From Welwitschia mirabilis (taxonomy: Eukaryota > Gnetophyta > Gnetopsida > Welwitschiales): a stretch of 64,000 nucleotides of DNA. The stretch lies in NCBI GenBank assembly GCA_051453625.1, contig JBOZIK010000001.1, positions 153,484,526 to 153,548,525 of the forward strand, given 5' to 3'. Positions within the stretch are counted from its first letter, which is position 1. Every line of letters starts with the position of its first letter. Below are positions 23,001 through 35,049 of this stretch, piece by piece. Position numbers and translations under genes: made by a program. A model generated the notes under the pieces. The model worked only from the letters and a program-made list of their open reading frames with translations. It ran no database searches and had not been told where the DNA came from.

Positions 23001-25879
23001 TTAAATCCCTTTTAATCCCTTACAAATTAAGATAAAAATTTGAAATCTTTATTAGAATGATAAATAAGATATAAATAATGTCAAATCTTGAGACTAGATT
23101 TGAGACAAAAATTTGAATTCAATGTTAAACTAAGAAAATACTAAGATATTAAAGAAAGAAATTCAAAGTAAACATTAACTTTTAAAGAACTAAAAGGATT
23201 TTAAATTCATCTATTTGATTAGCCATAGAATTAGTTTTACTAATAAAAGTTCATTTGAAATTAATTTCCATTGATAGATAATCAATGTATTAGTTCTATG
23301 ACATCCATCATACTTTTCTTTTTCTTACGTTTCATTATAATATAACTGATATTTGAATAGAAGTAATATTTTAGTATCATGATTATTTTCATTTTCATCC
23401 ATCACATTTAAAATATATAGTAGATAATTTTCCACTTATTTACAAATCCCTCATTAATCAATAATCTACCATTTTGGGTTAAGAAGATGAGAATGATTTT
23501 TGTTGTTTTTGTTATTTATACTTATTTTGTTATTTTCATGTGAATAATAATTTTTATTACTTAAGAGAATAACTTATTATTTATTATTTTATTTTATTTT
23601 TAAATACACTTCATAATTTCATTGTAATATCTTGATTTAATCTATATAAATAATAGCAAGATTTAAATTTTCTTTGTGATCCTTGTAGAAGAACAATAAT
23701 GAAAATTGCTTGTATTGTAATTAATAACTTTAGTTTGTATTTTAAAAATATTATTTTATGCCTTTATTATTAAGACATATTTCTAATTGTTTCTTTTATT
23801 AATTATCAAGATGTAGCATATAATAAATGATTTTATGCCTTTAATTATTAAACTTAATCTTTCCAGTTTTGGAATTAAGTATTTATGGTAATAGGATATT
23901 TATTTGATGTCGGATATAATATGTGTGAAAGATATATTTATATGAGTAAAACCTAGAATTTTATTTACCTTTTAGTTATTTATTATTTTTTAGTAAAAAT
24001 TTAACACAATATTTGGATGTTCTAACTATGGCACTTTAAATGAGATTTTTTTGATGATAATATATAATTAACTGTATCTAATTTTATTTAAAGAATATCA
24101 TACTTTACCTTATGATAAAGTCATTCCCTAAATGTTGCACATGTATTCATTCTTTATTCATAATTTATGATATGAATTAATCCTTGATATTTTATATTAG
24201 GGTTCATAGACTAGTAGTCTAATGTCATATTCATGTTAGTTAAAAATTAGTCTACATCATTTGAAGAGGCTCAAATTAAGCTCTTTTTTATGATTTAGGT
24301 ACCAGAAGTACTTGTTTGTTACCATTTTAATTTTATAGTTATAATTCCTTATAAAACTTAAATTCTAGTTTCTAAATCCTATATTAAGTATTTACAATTA
24401 CTTATAATATTTGTGAAGTATTATATCATATAATTTAATAATATAAAAAGTTTTATCTAATTTATCTATGTAATCATTATAAACAAGAATCTTTTAGTTC
24501 TTTTTGGTGTTTTTTATTCATGTTGTTTTTTCTTCTTTTTATTGCAAATTGGTTAATGCAAATGCAGATGATTCTTGGTAAGGAATACTATAATATTTAT
24601 TTTTATTTTTATCTTATTAATTGATTTATAATCTTAAATAGATATGATTATGATATTTCAAGTTTTGGTATCTAATGATCCCTTACATTTTTTATTTAAA
24701 ATTGAGCCCTTTTACCTTTTGAATTAAGCATATCAATGTGGTAATGATAGGATAGTATTTTACAAGTTTATATGATTTATTAAAATTATATATTATGAGT
24801 AATTTTGTTATTAAAAAGATGGATCCTTAATCCAATATCAATTAGACTTTAAATGGCAGTAATATATCACTCTTTTTATAGTGATATTGGACAATGCAAT
24901 GATATAAATAGTAATATAAATCCTTAAATAAATCTTAATTTATCTATTAAATTTTTCCTAAATAAGATTATATTATATATTCATTCATATTAATGACTAT
25001 AATGGACACCAGAATACATGTTGGTTGTTATGAAATCCTTGAAAATGTCACAATGCATCATGTGTTTTAAAGTTTTAATTGGTAATGAAAAAGCAACCCT
25101 AGTAAGTAATGTTTTTAAAGGTAAACATTGCATTTTAATTTTCACTATTATTCTCACATTTACATTCATGATTTTAAGGGATGATTTATAAGTATGAAAC
25201 TTCATGATAACTACATTACAATCTTAGTGGTAATATTCTAGACATTCAAATTGCTTTCTTTAAACTCCAATTAAAATATGATCATTTTTTACATTATCTA
25301 TATGCACCACATGGTCTTCTCTTAGAAATTATTAATTATACAAGTTATAATCACTAACTCCAAACTATAGTAATAGGTGATTTACTAATTATTGATTTTT
25401 TGCTTTTCTTTTTTTCTTTACTCTTTATGATGTTATAACTTACTATCATAGCATAGTTTATGATTATTATTAAAAATTATTTCATTTCATCTTATCCTAA
25501 TAATTCACATTCATTTCTACATTGGATTATATTAGTTACATATTTGGTAGAATGATAAATATAATATAGCATAATGTGATATTCTATTTATCTTTCTAGA
25601 TTTTCATAGGTATCATGATCCTATACTTCGATATTGCTATTATTAAGCCATCATAGCATACTATAGTCATAATCAACAAGCTTATGTATGTTACTCTTTG
25701 AAATAGCAAAAAGGGTGATTAGATTTCATATAACAAGGCTAAAGGTATAAATTACTTTAAAAATAAAGTATTCAAAGTGGCATGACTAATAATTTAGTAG
25801 AGGACATATTTAGAGCCTTAGTACTAGAATTAAGATAGCAAAGGCAAGAGCTATAATTAGGAAGGATAATTAAGAAAGA
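23001..25879. other. unassigned AT-rich sequence
   Basis: No known protein is recognised. A 71-codon open frame on the minus strand (24990-25205) has no motif that I can place; its surroundings show no other coding signal, so I do not call it a gene. The rest is AT-rich sequence without clear repeats. It may contain the LTR belonging to the gypsy remnant on the right. Confidence 0.4.
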
Positions 25880-27020
25880 AGGAATATCACTACTATCTAA
25901 AAATTGAATCTTGCAAATCTTTCTAATATCAAGGATTCATCTAAACTAGAAGCATGCATTATGGAAATAGAAATTATATTTTAAGATTTTTGAAATTACA
26001 AAAGTAGTAAAAACCAAGATCATAGCACACATCATGTTGAGTAGTATAGTACTATGATGGAGGAGTAAAAGAGTAAGGCCATAAGATTCTTAGAAACTTA
26101 CATGAAATGAGTTTTTATAGATATTTAAAAATAGGTATATCTCAACATATCATATATATTTAAAACTAAAACTAGTTTATAACTTAAAATATGAAAATAT
26201 ATAATTGATAACTATGAAGGAAAATTCATGTAGCTTGTAGAATATGTATAAAAAATTGAAGATAGTAAATAAATAAAGATCAACATATTTAGAAATGGAC
26301 TATATGTTAGAACATATAACTTGGGGAATAGTAGTGGAGAAGGTAAATCAATCACAAAGGTATGAGCATAAAACAAAACATAACAAAATAAAATAAAATA
26401 CTATAGTTTATCTAATAAAATTCAAGAAACTAAAAGAATGGTAAAGGTATAGCAAGAAAGGATATCCTAATAAGAACAAATATAAAATAATATGTAATAT
26501 ACTAATGCATAACAAGTAAAAAATCAAATATAAAGAAATACACTAGATGTTTTTCACTATAATAATTTCCAATGAAGAGGTTTTATCTAGAACTTTAAAA
26601 ATAGTAAGAGAAAAAAGATTATATAATTAATTCATAAACAAGCCTAAGGTGGAATGTAGTTTAAACATCAAAAGGTATGCAACATGAAGGTGAAATCTAC
26701 ATAACATAAGGCACATTTTTTGATTAGCTAGTTATTATTTTAATAGATCCTAGTACTTCTTGTCCATTCATTTTTACTTAAGTAATTGATAGAGATATAA
26801 ATCGTTTTAATAAAAAAACCTCATAAAGAATTAGTTGATTTAGCAAATGGTTAGATAGTCATTATAAACTGCTTTCTTAATAATGTGGTATCTACTGTTA
26901 AAATGATTAGGATACATGCAAATTTTACTCTCTATGAAATATGATATCATATTAGGCATGGATTGGTTAATATTACATAGGCAATAAACTATAATAGTAG
27001 AAGGGCAAAAATGGCTTGAG
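25880..27020 (+). pseudogene. Ty3-gypsy gag and protease remnant
   Basis: Gag forms the retrotransposon particle and the aspartic protease processes it. The fragment IKDSSKLEACIMEIEIIF (about 25932-25985) followed by EITKVVKTKIIAHIML and a WRSKR piece (to about 26075) follows the order of plant gypsy gag: a substrate-like Gly/Ser stretch, an Ala-xx-Trp-like helix and the WW motif, here with a stop in place of the first Trp. The protease end is clear: YDIILGMDWLILH starts at 26940 and matches the ILGMDWL block found before the RT of plant gypsy elements. The catalytic DSGA motif is not recognisable. Reverse transcriptase is missing: an LTR of another family starts at 27157. Many stops are present. 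Confidence 0.72.
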
Positions 27021-27156
27021 TAGGTTTACAAAGTGTATTTTTCACATCTTCTTGTAATGGAATGACATTCATGTAATCAATATAGTTATTCAAATAATTT
27101 AAAAGAAGGAAAGTATGCTTCTTACTAGTAATGAAATCCATATAAAATTATTAACA

Positions 27157-28440
27157 TGTAAAAATTAACATTTAACTCAAGTACATCAAGCTAATTTATC
27201 ATAGTGAAGAGATTCATTTAATTGTTTAGTCAAAAAAATATGTCTTATTATTCTACTTTCTATGCCATACTTGATCTTATGCATTTTTTGATAACATTTT
27301 CAGGAATTTGTTGGCATTTTAAAGCATATGGAACAAATTAAAGCTAATTAAGTAGAAAATGCCAGGAACACTAGTTACCAATATGGTGACTTCTATCCAT
27401 TTTGTAGAATTCCTTTTAACCTTATGTTTTTAAGTCACATGAAAAAGTAATCAATTTCTTCCTATGAGCTTAGTTCTTTATTACACCAAAGCTATCTTCA
27501 TCCACTATCACAAAATAACCAATTTTCATGTTAAAACATAATTGGTAAAATCTTAAAACATTAAAATCCTAATCCTACTTTTCTTTATAAAAAGTGTTAA
27601 GTGCCTTATTTGTAAAAGGAAAAGAAATAATAAATTAATATTTTGATAAACTTTAGATGGACTCTATTATCCTTCATACTAAGGCTAATTCCTTCCATGT
27701 CTATCTTCTATATATTTCACTTAAGATAGCACAACATTTTAGTCATAGTTTGATTTTTTTTGTTTATGTAATGTATTTTTTTCATTTCTTAAAAAGAATT
27801 CTATTATTCTTTGTTGTAAAATCTTGATTTTAACTATGGATTATGACATACTTTTAATGCTTTTAATAAGTCAAAGAAATAGTAGTTAATATATATTATA
27901 ATCATTTTGATAGGAAGTGTGGATGTTTTACATGCTTTTTATTATTCTTATTTTTCTAAAATATGTTGAGCTTTTATATATATATGTATATATTTTAAAG
28001 TGATTTCTTTATTTTTGCATCATAATCGATAGTTTATACTAATGTTTGATGGTCTTTGAGAATTATTTCCTACTTATCATGCTTATACAAATATACTATT
28101 ATAACTAAAATGACTTAAGGTTTTTACCATCATTCATATGATGAATGAGATTATGTCATCAAGCTTGAGTATTTACAAACCTTAACATTTCTAATTTAAT
28201 AATAGAGTAGATCTATTTTCTTTATGAGAACTCTTATCGTTACTATTTCCAGTCTTTGATCATAAGAAACATTTTCTTCCATTTTAATTCTTGCTCTTGA
28301 ATTCTTTTTTAAATCAGTTTTGTTAGTTTGGAAGTATGCATTATTTTTCTATATTTTTTCTATAATTATCCCTAAGAAGAGAATGACACTAGGATCCCTC
28401 AATAGTGAAGGCCTTATATTTTATAAATAGAAAATCTAGC
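27157..28440 (+). repeat. LTR of unclassified family (plus orientation)
   Basis: It begins TGTAAAAATTAACATT at 27157, the same start as the minus-strand reading of the LTRs at 39296 and 44384. It ends near 28440 after AGAATGACACTAGGATCC, which corresponds to AGAATGATACTAGATTC near the end of those LTRs. It is shorter than the other two (about 1.28 kb against 1.47 kb) and heavily diverged in the middle. Only the two ends were aligned by eye. Its insertion may have removed the gypsy RT to its left. Confidence 0.6.
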
Positions 28441-29170
28441 CTCAATTAGTATTTTGATGTCATTGCTTGCAATAATGGCATGATATCTTTACACTAGATA
28501 ACTTAGGAGTTTTTATTTTTTATATCATATATTTTAGTATTTTTCATTTTTATACATATTTTTAGTGGTTGGTATTTGTTTGTTTCTAGTAATACTTGAA
28601 CTAATCTAGTTTTTCTTATAGATTTTTAAATTTCTTATAATTTTGCACTCTTTAGTGGTTACTATTAATTCTTTCTAATGATATCCAAACTAGGTTATTT
28701 TTCTAAGTTATTTTAAGTTTTTAAGAATGTTTGAGCTCTAACTAAAATAGTCATTATATCAATATTTTTAATTATATGGCTAAGTAGGTTTTATAAGTTT
28801 TACTAATTGATTTCTCTTAGGTAAAGTATGAAGCACCAAAATTTAGAAAATCAAAGAAATTGAGAATGCAAAAAACATAAAAGAATCCTCTTCCCTCTTT
28901 GTCTCTTTTTTTTTTTTTTGCTTTTTTATAATTATTATAGTAGGTAATTTATTTTTAATACCATGTATATTAAATTATAATTATAACTTGGTTTTAGTTT
29001 TCTATGAATTGTTTTTCTTTAAGGTTTCCATAATTTTTAGTATTAGTTTGAAGTCGACACTTCATTTTTATACTATTTAATTTTAATGACTCTTATAAAA
29101 ATTAGTTTATGTAGTTAAGAAAATAACATCATTTTGTTTTTAAACTATTCTACCTTAAATAATTAATTAT
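28441..29170 (+). other. untranslated leader of the 27157 LTR family, with degenerate repeats
   Basis: TTAGTATTTTGATGTCATTG near 28450 occupies the primer-site position and resembles the corresponding site next to the inverted family member. Two diverged copies of a unit containing TTTAGTGGTTGGTATT / TTTAGTGGTTACTATT follow near 28560 and 28650. The complement of the same repeat lies at 42650-42800 beside the other copy. No gag frame follows before the copia LTR starts. Confidence 0.5.
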
Positions 29171-30664
29171 TCATAAATCTAGTTTTGATGATTCTGATTA
29201 TCAAATATTTTATGTAATTGTATAGATAGGTTAACGAAAATAAAATAAAATTATGATAAGAATAAATCAATGTTAGACCTTTAAGATGATATCTCATGAA
29301 ATGTTTAGCTCAGAATTAAAGATGCCAAATCAATTGATTAAAGATATTCATAGAAAGGAAGACATCTATGATGAAGACATCCACACTTTTAAGACATCTA
29401 TGATGAATATGTCTATAGCTTAAAGACATCTATGATATACTAGGACTACAAACAAAAATCAAAGATGACTACCTCAATGAAAATAGCTATGCTAAAAGAT
29501 GGATTTAATACAAATAAAGACATCTATGCTAAACTAGAATGGGTAACATGATAATTTTGTAATTTGATGAATATTTTACTTTATAGGAAAGATATCAAAA
29601 TTTGCATTGCATACTCACGATTACAAAGCATTAGATATTATATAGTCTAATTTTCATTAAGTTCTGGGCACTTTGGATGAAGACAACTATTATGTAAACT
29701 ATGTCTAACTATTCATAGATGTCTACAATTTTGAAGACTTCTTAGATGAAGGTTTATGTTAAATTAAAAAGAGATGCATGTCTAATGCCTAGATGTTCTT
29801 ATTTGTTGTATAGTAATTACAAAGATCAAAATTCTACCATTCAAGGTTAAACAACTAGTATCTCTTAAAAGGTATATAGGTACAATGTGATGAAATAGAT
29901 CTAATACATTTAAGGTATACAACAACTACATCTTAAATAAAGGAAATAAAAATGCACATGTCATTGGATCTTTTCATAAAGCATCAAGCTATTATTTGCA
30001 AAGGAACATTTAGTGACTACATCATTCATTCATTGAATTTTATATCATTGCATCATTTGTTAGTACTCATGATGATGGTAACAACAAAAAAAACTTAAGT
30101 TTTTTTAATTAAGGAACATCATTCAGGCTTATTATTATATATTTATTTATTGGATCTTATATTATTGGACTATCTTATTCTTGAATATTATTATATAATC
30201 CATTCTTATATTATGAAATCTTAAGGATTGCTTACTAGGACTTTTCATTATAAGAAAACCCCTATAAAGGTGTGTTTTATGAGTGCATGTGAGCATTTGG
30301 ATTATTGTATTACTGGTATTTCCTTGAGGGGAAGAGGTTGCTACCTTATAAGGGGCATCTCACATTATGGTTATACTTGTGCATACATTTTTGGTATTGT
30401 TAGTGGTTATTCATGAGGTAAAGAGAGTGCTACCTTATAAGGATACTTTCATATTATTGTAAAATTGGTAGTGCTCCAAAACAACTATTCTTTATAAGTT
30501 AAGAATATCTAGAGGTATGAGAGGAATCTACCCTCCATGTATGAATGTACCCAGGTTGGGAAACCATGTTATCTTAATAAGGCATTTATTATACTATTTT
30601 TTCAATTTGTTATTAGTGAAATTATTATTTGGTAGAACTCATTCATCCCTTTTCTCTGATTTCA
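29171..30664 (+). repeat. 5' LTR of Maximus/SIRE-type copia element (copy A)
   Basis: It is homologous along its length to the LTR at 48263-49796. At the start, AGTTTTGATGATTCTGATTATC corresponds to the position of ACTTTTGATGATTTTACTTG. In the middle both carry AGACATCT octamers. Near the end, TATCTAGAGGTATGAGAGGAA corresponds to the stretch at about 49649 of the other copy. It is about 1.49 kb against 1.53 kb. Two related units of about 89 bp, each with CCTTATAAGG (30344-30353 and 30433-30442), are special to this copy. The open frame at 30228-30416 lies inside the LTR and is not a gene. The initial TG has decayed to TC. Confidence 0.75.
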
Positions 30665-30667
30665 ATG

Positions 30668-31010
30668 ATCCTCAAGTAATCTCAAAGTAGGTACTCATGG
30701 AAAAGAGTAACTTTTTTAAGTGAACTATGGAAGGGGGTGCCATCTGTTAGACGTTTGCTCTTTGATAGGACTAACTATGCCTATTGGAAGATGAGGATAT
30801 AGGTGTACTTACAATCTTATGAATTTTAGATTTAGTAAAGAAAAAAACAAGGATATAAAGAACCTAAAAAAATCATAATAGATGCAATAGTGATAGAAAC
30901 ATCTAAAGATGGAAAAATCATCTTTTCTACATGGCCATTATACATTCTGAAGAAGAAAGAGTGGAAAGAAAATAAGAGTATGAATTAGAAAGTGAATATG
31001 AAACAAGTAT
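30668..31010 (+). pseudogene. copia gag 5' fragment (copy A)
   Basis: Just behind the LTR, the decayed primer site TAATCTCAAAG (30677-30687; family TGGTATCAGAG) is followed by a gag N-terminus. FDRTNYAYWKMRI (30761-30799) matches the plant copia block FxGxNYxxWKxRM, and VYLQSYEF plus GYKEP continue it. The equivalent of the MKNVPSIRSP stretch of the second copy precedes it. Stops interrupt VYLQSYEF and the residues after it. Recognisable gag ends near 31010 where unrelated sequence begins, so only about 110 of the 300 or more residues of gag are left. It is non-functional. Confidence 0.8.
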
Positions 31011-32219
31011 AAATCTTTCAAAAAGATTTATTTATTAATAAAGTGTATTTTATTTTAATATTTTGATTAGATAATCTTCTCTTATTATTAAATAATTTCT
31101 TTATCATTTTATAAGATTTCTTTAAGTCTTTGGAAGTTCTACACATGTTGATGATTATTTTTTAGTTTGGGCATGTTTGTTTAATTTTTTTTGTCTAGCT
31201 TCATTTCACTTAGTGCATTTTCACTATCCTATATTTTGTTCCTTTTGAGTTTTCCTCGTTTAGACCATTATTTATCATGGTTTTTTATCATTTTCTATCT
31301 TTTAAGTCCTTTGATCAAGTCTAATACATTCATGTTGATATTTAAGCCTAAATTGTTTAGGTGTCATTTTTATTTTTCTAAACATTTTTAAGTGTCATTA
31401 TCTATTAGGTGATCTAGATGACATGGCAGATAAGAGGTGAGGTTTTTTTAATAATCATCTTAGGGTTATCATCTGGACAACACAATTGGATGACAAAGCG
31501 ATAAAACCATGGTTGTGTTTCTTTTCTCTTATTTTTCTTCATTTATTTATCATTTTCATTCATTTCTTTAAATATGACTATCACTCTAGTGCCTATAAAT
31601 ATTTTAGGATTTCTCTTATCAGATTAGCACTCTAGATTATGAATTTTAAATAAATTTTTTAAAATGGTGTATGTTTTTCTCTCCCTTATTCTTTTCAGTT
31701 TTTTCTCTCATTTTTTATCCTTTTAGTGCATATTTTTTATGTTTACAATTTATTTTTTTGTGCAATTCGATTTGATACTTACAAATCTAGTTTTCACTAC
31801 ATATTTTATGTGATATCTTGAATTGTGCATTTTATGAGGTAGAATTAGATTTTTAACTTTAAACTTTGTCTTCTCAAAAACTGTAAGTTAAAACATAGTG
31901 GTAATTTATGATAAATTAATTATTATGATGTAATCTATGATTCTACAAGATTATGTTTTTGATTTAAGAACTTTCATTTTTGATCTCATGTGGGATCCAC
32001 TAGTTTTACACATTTTGATTTTTTCTCATGTTTCGCATTTTTCTTTCCATGATTAGGTAATATGGGACATATTAATACTATTAAGAGGGGCAAGGTATAT
32101 TTTTATGATTTTTACACATTAAAAACCAATTTATGGGGTCATTTCAAGCTTCCGCATCACACATTTTAGTGACTTCCCCTTAATCTTGCATGATGTCTTT
32201 CGCATTTATGACTGATTAG
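31011..32219 (+). other. unassigned sequence with LTR-like promoter
   Basis: A TATA-like TGCCTATAAATATTTTAGG (TATAAATA at 31594-31601) follows a pair of words GGTGATCTAGATGAC and TCATCTGGACAACAC near 31420-31480. Similar CATCCGGATGAC-type words recur near 33710 and 34185. Such palindromic words plus a TATA box suit an LTR on the plus strand, but no paired copy or TG...CA ends were established. The frames here carry no known motif. Confidence 0.35.
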
Positions 32220-33440
32220 GCCACACATACATTGAGTGAGATAGCTCAAGACAGAGGCTAATGCAGCAGAGTAGGAGATATTCCATTAGTACCTCTGCAG
32301 ATTAAGCGAGTAGGTTTGGTCCACCCTCCATCTCACCAGGCTCAATCTCTCTTAATTCAAATGGCTTCTATTCTAGTTGATAGATAATTTGAAAACTTCA
32401 AGAGTTAAATAGAGCTAAAGGTGGACTAGAGATTAATGAATCTATAACTTTAATGGATTATAGATTCATAGGATACATATTACATTTTGAACACTAGAGA
32501 GTTCTATAAAACTAAAATATAAAGAGTCATTTTAATGCTTTTGATCAACTTGTTGATATATTCATAGCTATCATTCATAGCCATAATATATTACTTCTCT
32601 TAAGTTAAATTATTATTATTACTAATTTAAGTGGCATCAAGACTACACATACCCATTCAACTAGTGGTATAGAAGAGTGTAGTACTTACAGTGCAGCACT
32701 ATACATGTCAGCTGACCTTACTACTGATAGGCAGAGAGATTGATGACATAGTTATAGCATTGCTATTAGATTCTTCATAGAGTATTAATTCATAACATTA
32801 GCTCTTAATTCCATGATAGTCATGTTATGATTACACACCTTTAGATGCTAGTAGTATTTAGGCAATAAAAGTAGATGGATCTACTGACATTTATTTAGAG
32901 GAGACTTAGGAATATGATCGAGGCATGATAGTTACAGACTCTAGAATATCCTTGCATCCTATTAGTCATGTTTAGATGCTTTAATATACCTAATCTTGTG
33001 GATAAGTAGATACTCACACATCATTAGACTTTAGCTTTTTACCTATAGAATGTGGATATTCAAATACTAGGATAGATAGAGAGACCTTAGTTATAGAGAC
33101 CTATGGTTAGCATCACTATTGAGTAAATTCAGGCTCTTTTGGCAGAGATGATACAAAGCATAAGAAAGACAGTAGACAGAGGCATTTTCATACTTAAGTA
33201 AAGGATCTTTATAGTTTACATAAGAGTATAGCACACCAAGAAGTAGATGATTAATGTGACTTAACATGTATTATGTATTAAGCATGGTGTGACAGTTGAC
33301 CTCCTAGAGGTAGTTAGAGTATAGAGAGATGAAATAACATTTTCCATCACAACATTACTTGATCATTGTTTCCCTATAGATCTTAAGCATCCTCCTTCTT
33401 CTCCACTTGCATCTAAACCTATTATGCATTAGAAATTCAT
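32220..33440 (+). other. less AT-rich, coding-like sequence of unknown type
   Basis: Base composition changes visibly here to more G and C, with words such as CTCCATCTCACCAGGCTCAA. A plus-strand frame gives VGLVHPPSHQAQSLLIQMAS near 32310-32370, which has the Pro/Gln-rich look of the region between N-terminal and core parts of gypsy gag proteins. A second piece, YSAALYMSADLTTDRQRD, occurs near 32688-32742. Neither is a diagnostic motif and stops are frequent. A retrotransposon gag or third ORF of an unlisted lineage is the simplest reading, but I cannot identify it. Confidence 0.35.
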
Positions 33441-33557
33441 TTTATCATAATAAGGGAAGTGATTTATTATATTCTATTATGTATCTTTCCTCGTCGATTG
33501 TATATAAAATCATGATTTTTATATAGACATATCATTTACTGAGTATCACCATGGTGT

Positions 33558-33567
33558 NNNNNNNNNN
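33558..33567. other. assembly gap (10 N)
   Basis: Ten undetermined bases, unlike the 100-N gaps, so probably placed by a different assembly step such as mapping-based joining. Confidence 0.99.
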
Positions 33568-35049
33568 TTTTTAGTATTTATTGTACATTTAAGTGGGGAG
33601 CTATTAATAATTAATATGTTTTAATTTTTATGTTTTAATATTTACCTTTCTATAAAAGTTTTTGCAATATTCTGTCTTTCAAGAATAATTTTTGAGTCTG
33701 TTGTTCCCTACATCATCCGGATGACCACCAATACAATAATATTACCACTTAAACTGCATAGGTAGAACATCTAGTTATCTATTTTTGACATTTTTATTTT
33801 GCATTGTGAGTTTTATGACATTATTTTTGAGTTTATTTCATAGTTCCCTAGTTAATTTATCTTTAGTCATTTTGACTACCAATTATGATTGTTCACCTTG
33901 TTGTACTAGGGATTAATAAGGCTAAGTAGGGGGATATATTGTACTACCAAATTGTATATATTTGATGGAATATTTTGAGTAGTTTTATAGGACATTAGAT
34001 AGTTTTATGCTAAGTTTTGATGATAATGGAGGGATAAGGTAAATATTACGAAAACATAGAATCTTCATTACATTTGATAGCATTTTGATCAAAATATAAT
34101 ACTTCCTATCTAAAGCAATAATCTTACAAATAAAAAGGTTGATTTAATACAAGAAATACCTTATGAAAGTTCATCATTCACCTTATTATCTGGATGACTG
34201 TGTAGACGATAGAAGAACTCATGCCAACTAGGACACTTACTAAACTAAACTAGTAGCTGATGTGGATCTTGTATGATATGATATCATATTCTGTGATGTC
34301 TAAATGATAACAAGTTGATACCTAAAAATAATGCTTTACTAAACTTTACCAAACTTTTGCCATGTGTCTTTTTCATTCTTGCATAGATATTATAGTTTTA
34401 CTACATCTGTTAGTGTTTACTATTTTTAGAGTCTATTATTGTAATAAACCTTCTTCATCCTTGACTCTGACTTTATCTTTTTTGGCACTAAAAATTCTCA
34501 TGATAGAAGATCCAAGGATAGAAGGTCTATCCCTTGTTATTGTAGAGAGACATCTTCCTTAGTGTCAGGCTATGTATCCTTTATTGAGGTCTTGTTGCTT
34601 TGTAACATGGATGTTTTTTCAACTTAGTCAGAACTCTATTTTCTTTTATATCATTTGTCATGTACATCTCCCTTATGATTTATGTTGCTTATGATTCCAT
34701 GATAGATTCATCTATGATATAGGTCATGAGGTAACCCTTTGTTAAGGTTGACATTATTAGTTTAGGTGCATTGTATTTCATTTGCTAGGTTAACTTTGTA
34801 ACATTTTCTTATTCTATTTGATGCACCTGATAGTTGAGGTTAGTCTTGGTCTGGTAATAGCTTTCCTTGATTGATCTAGGTTATACAAGATCGATCTCTA
34901 TGATAGGTTGATTTTACAATAAAATAGATGTTGCATTTAAAATAGATATTACATCTCATTTTCATAGTGTATGAACTTGCATTATTTACTTTGGATTGTT
35001 ATTTGTTTTACTTAGAGATTACATAAGTATTTCTTGCCTAAACCAATTA
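33568..35049. other. unassigned sequence with a polypurine-tract-like site
   Basis: AAGTAGGGGGA at 33923-33933 resembles a polypurine tract and is followed by TATATTGTACTACC, which could be a decayed LTR start. A short frame at 34362-34562 has no recognisable motif. The left-pointing copia remnant may continue into the right end of this stretch, but I see no RT motif in it. Confidence 0.35.

Noticed and set aside
24990-25205. 71-codon minus-strand open frame as a possible gene
   Set aside because: No recognisable motif, no coding context on either side and a length expected by chance over 64 kb.
27240-27420. Gypsy reverse transcriptase expected after the protease at 26940-27010
   Set aside because: No RT motif could be read in any frame; the start of an LTR of another family at 27157 explains the break better.
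30228-30416. 62-codon open frame
   Set aside because: It lies inside the copia LTR and is not conserved in the LTR of copy B.
31191-31391. 66-codon open frame rich in Phe, Leu and Ser as a membrane protein
   Set aside because: Hydrophobic frames are expected from T-rich sequence; it lies in a putative LTR and has no signal or family motif.
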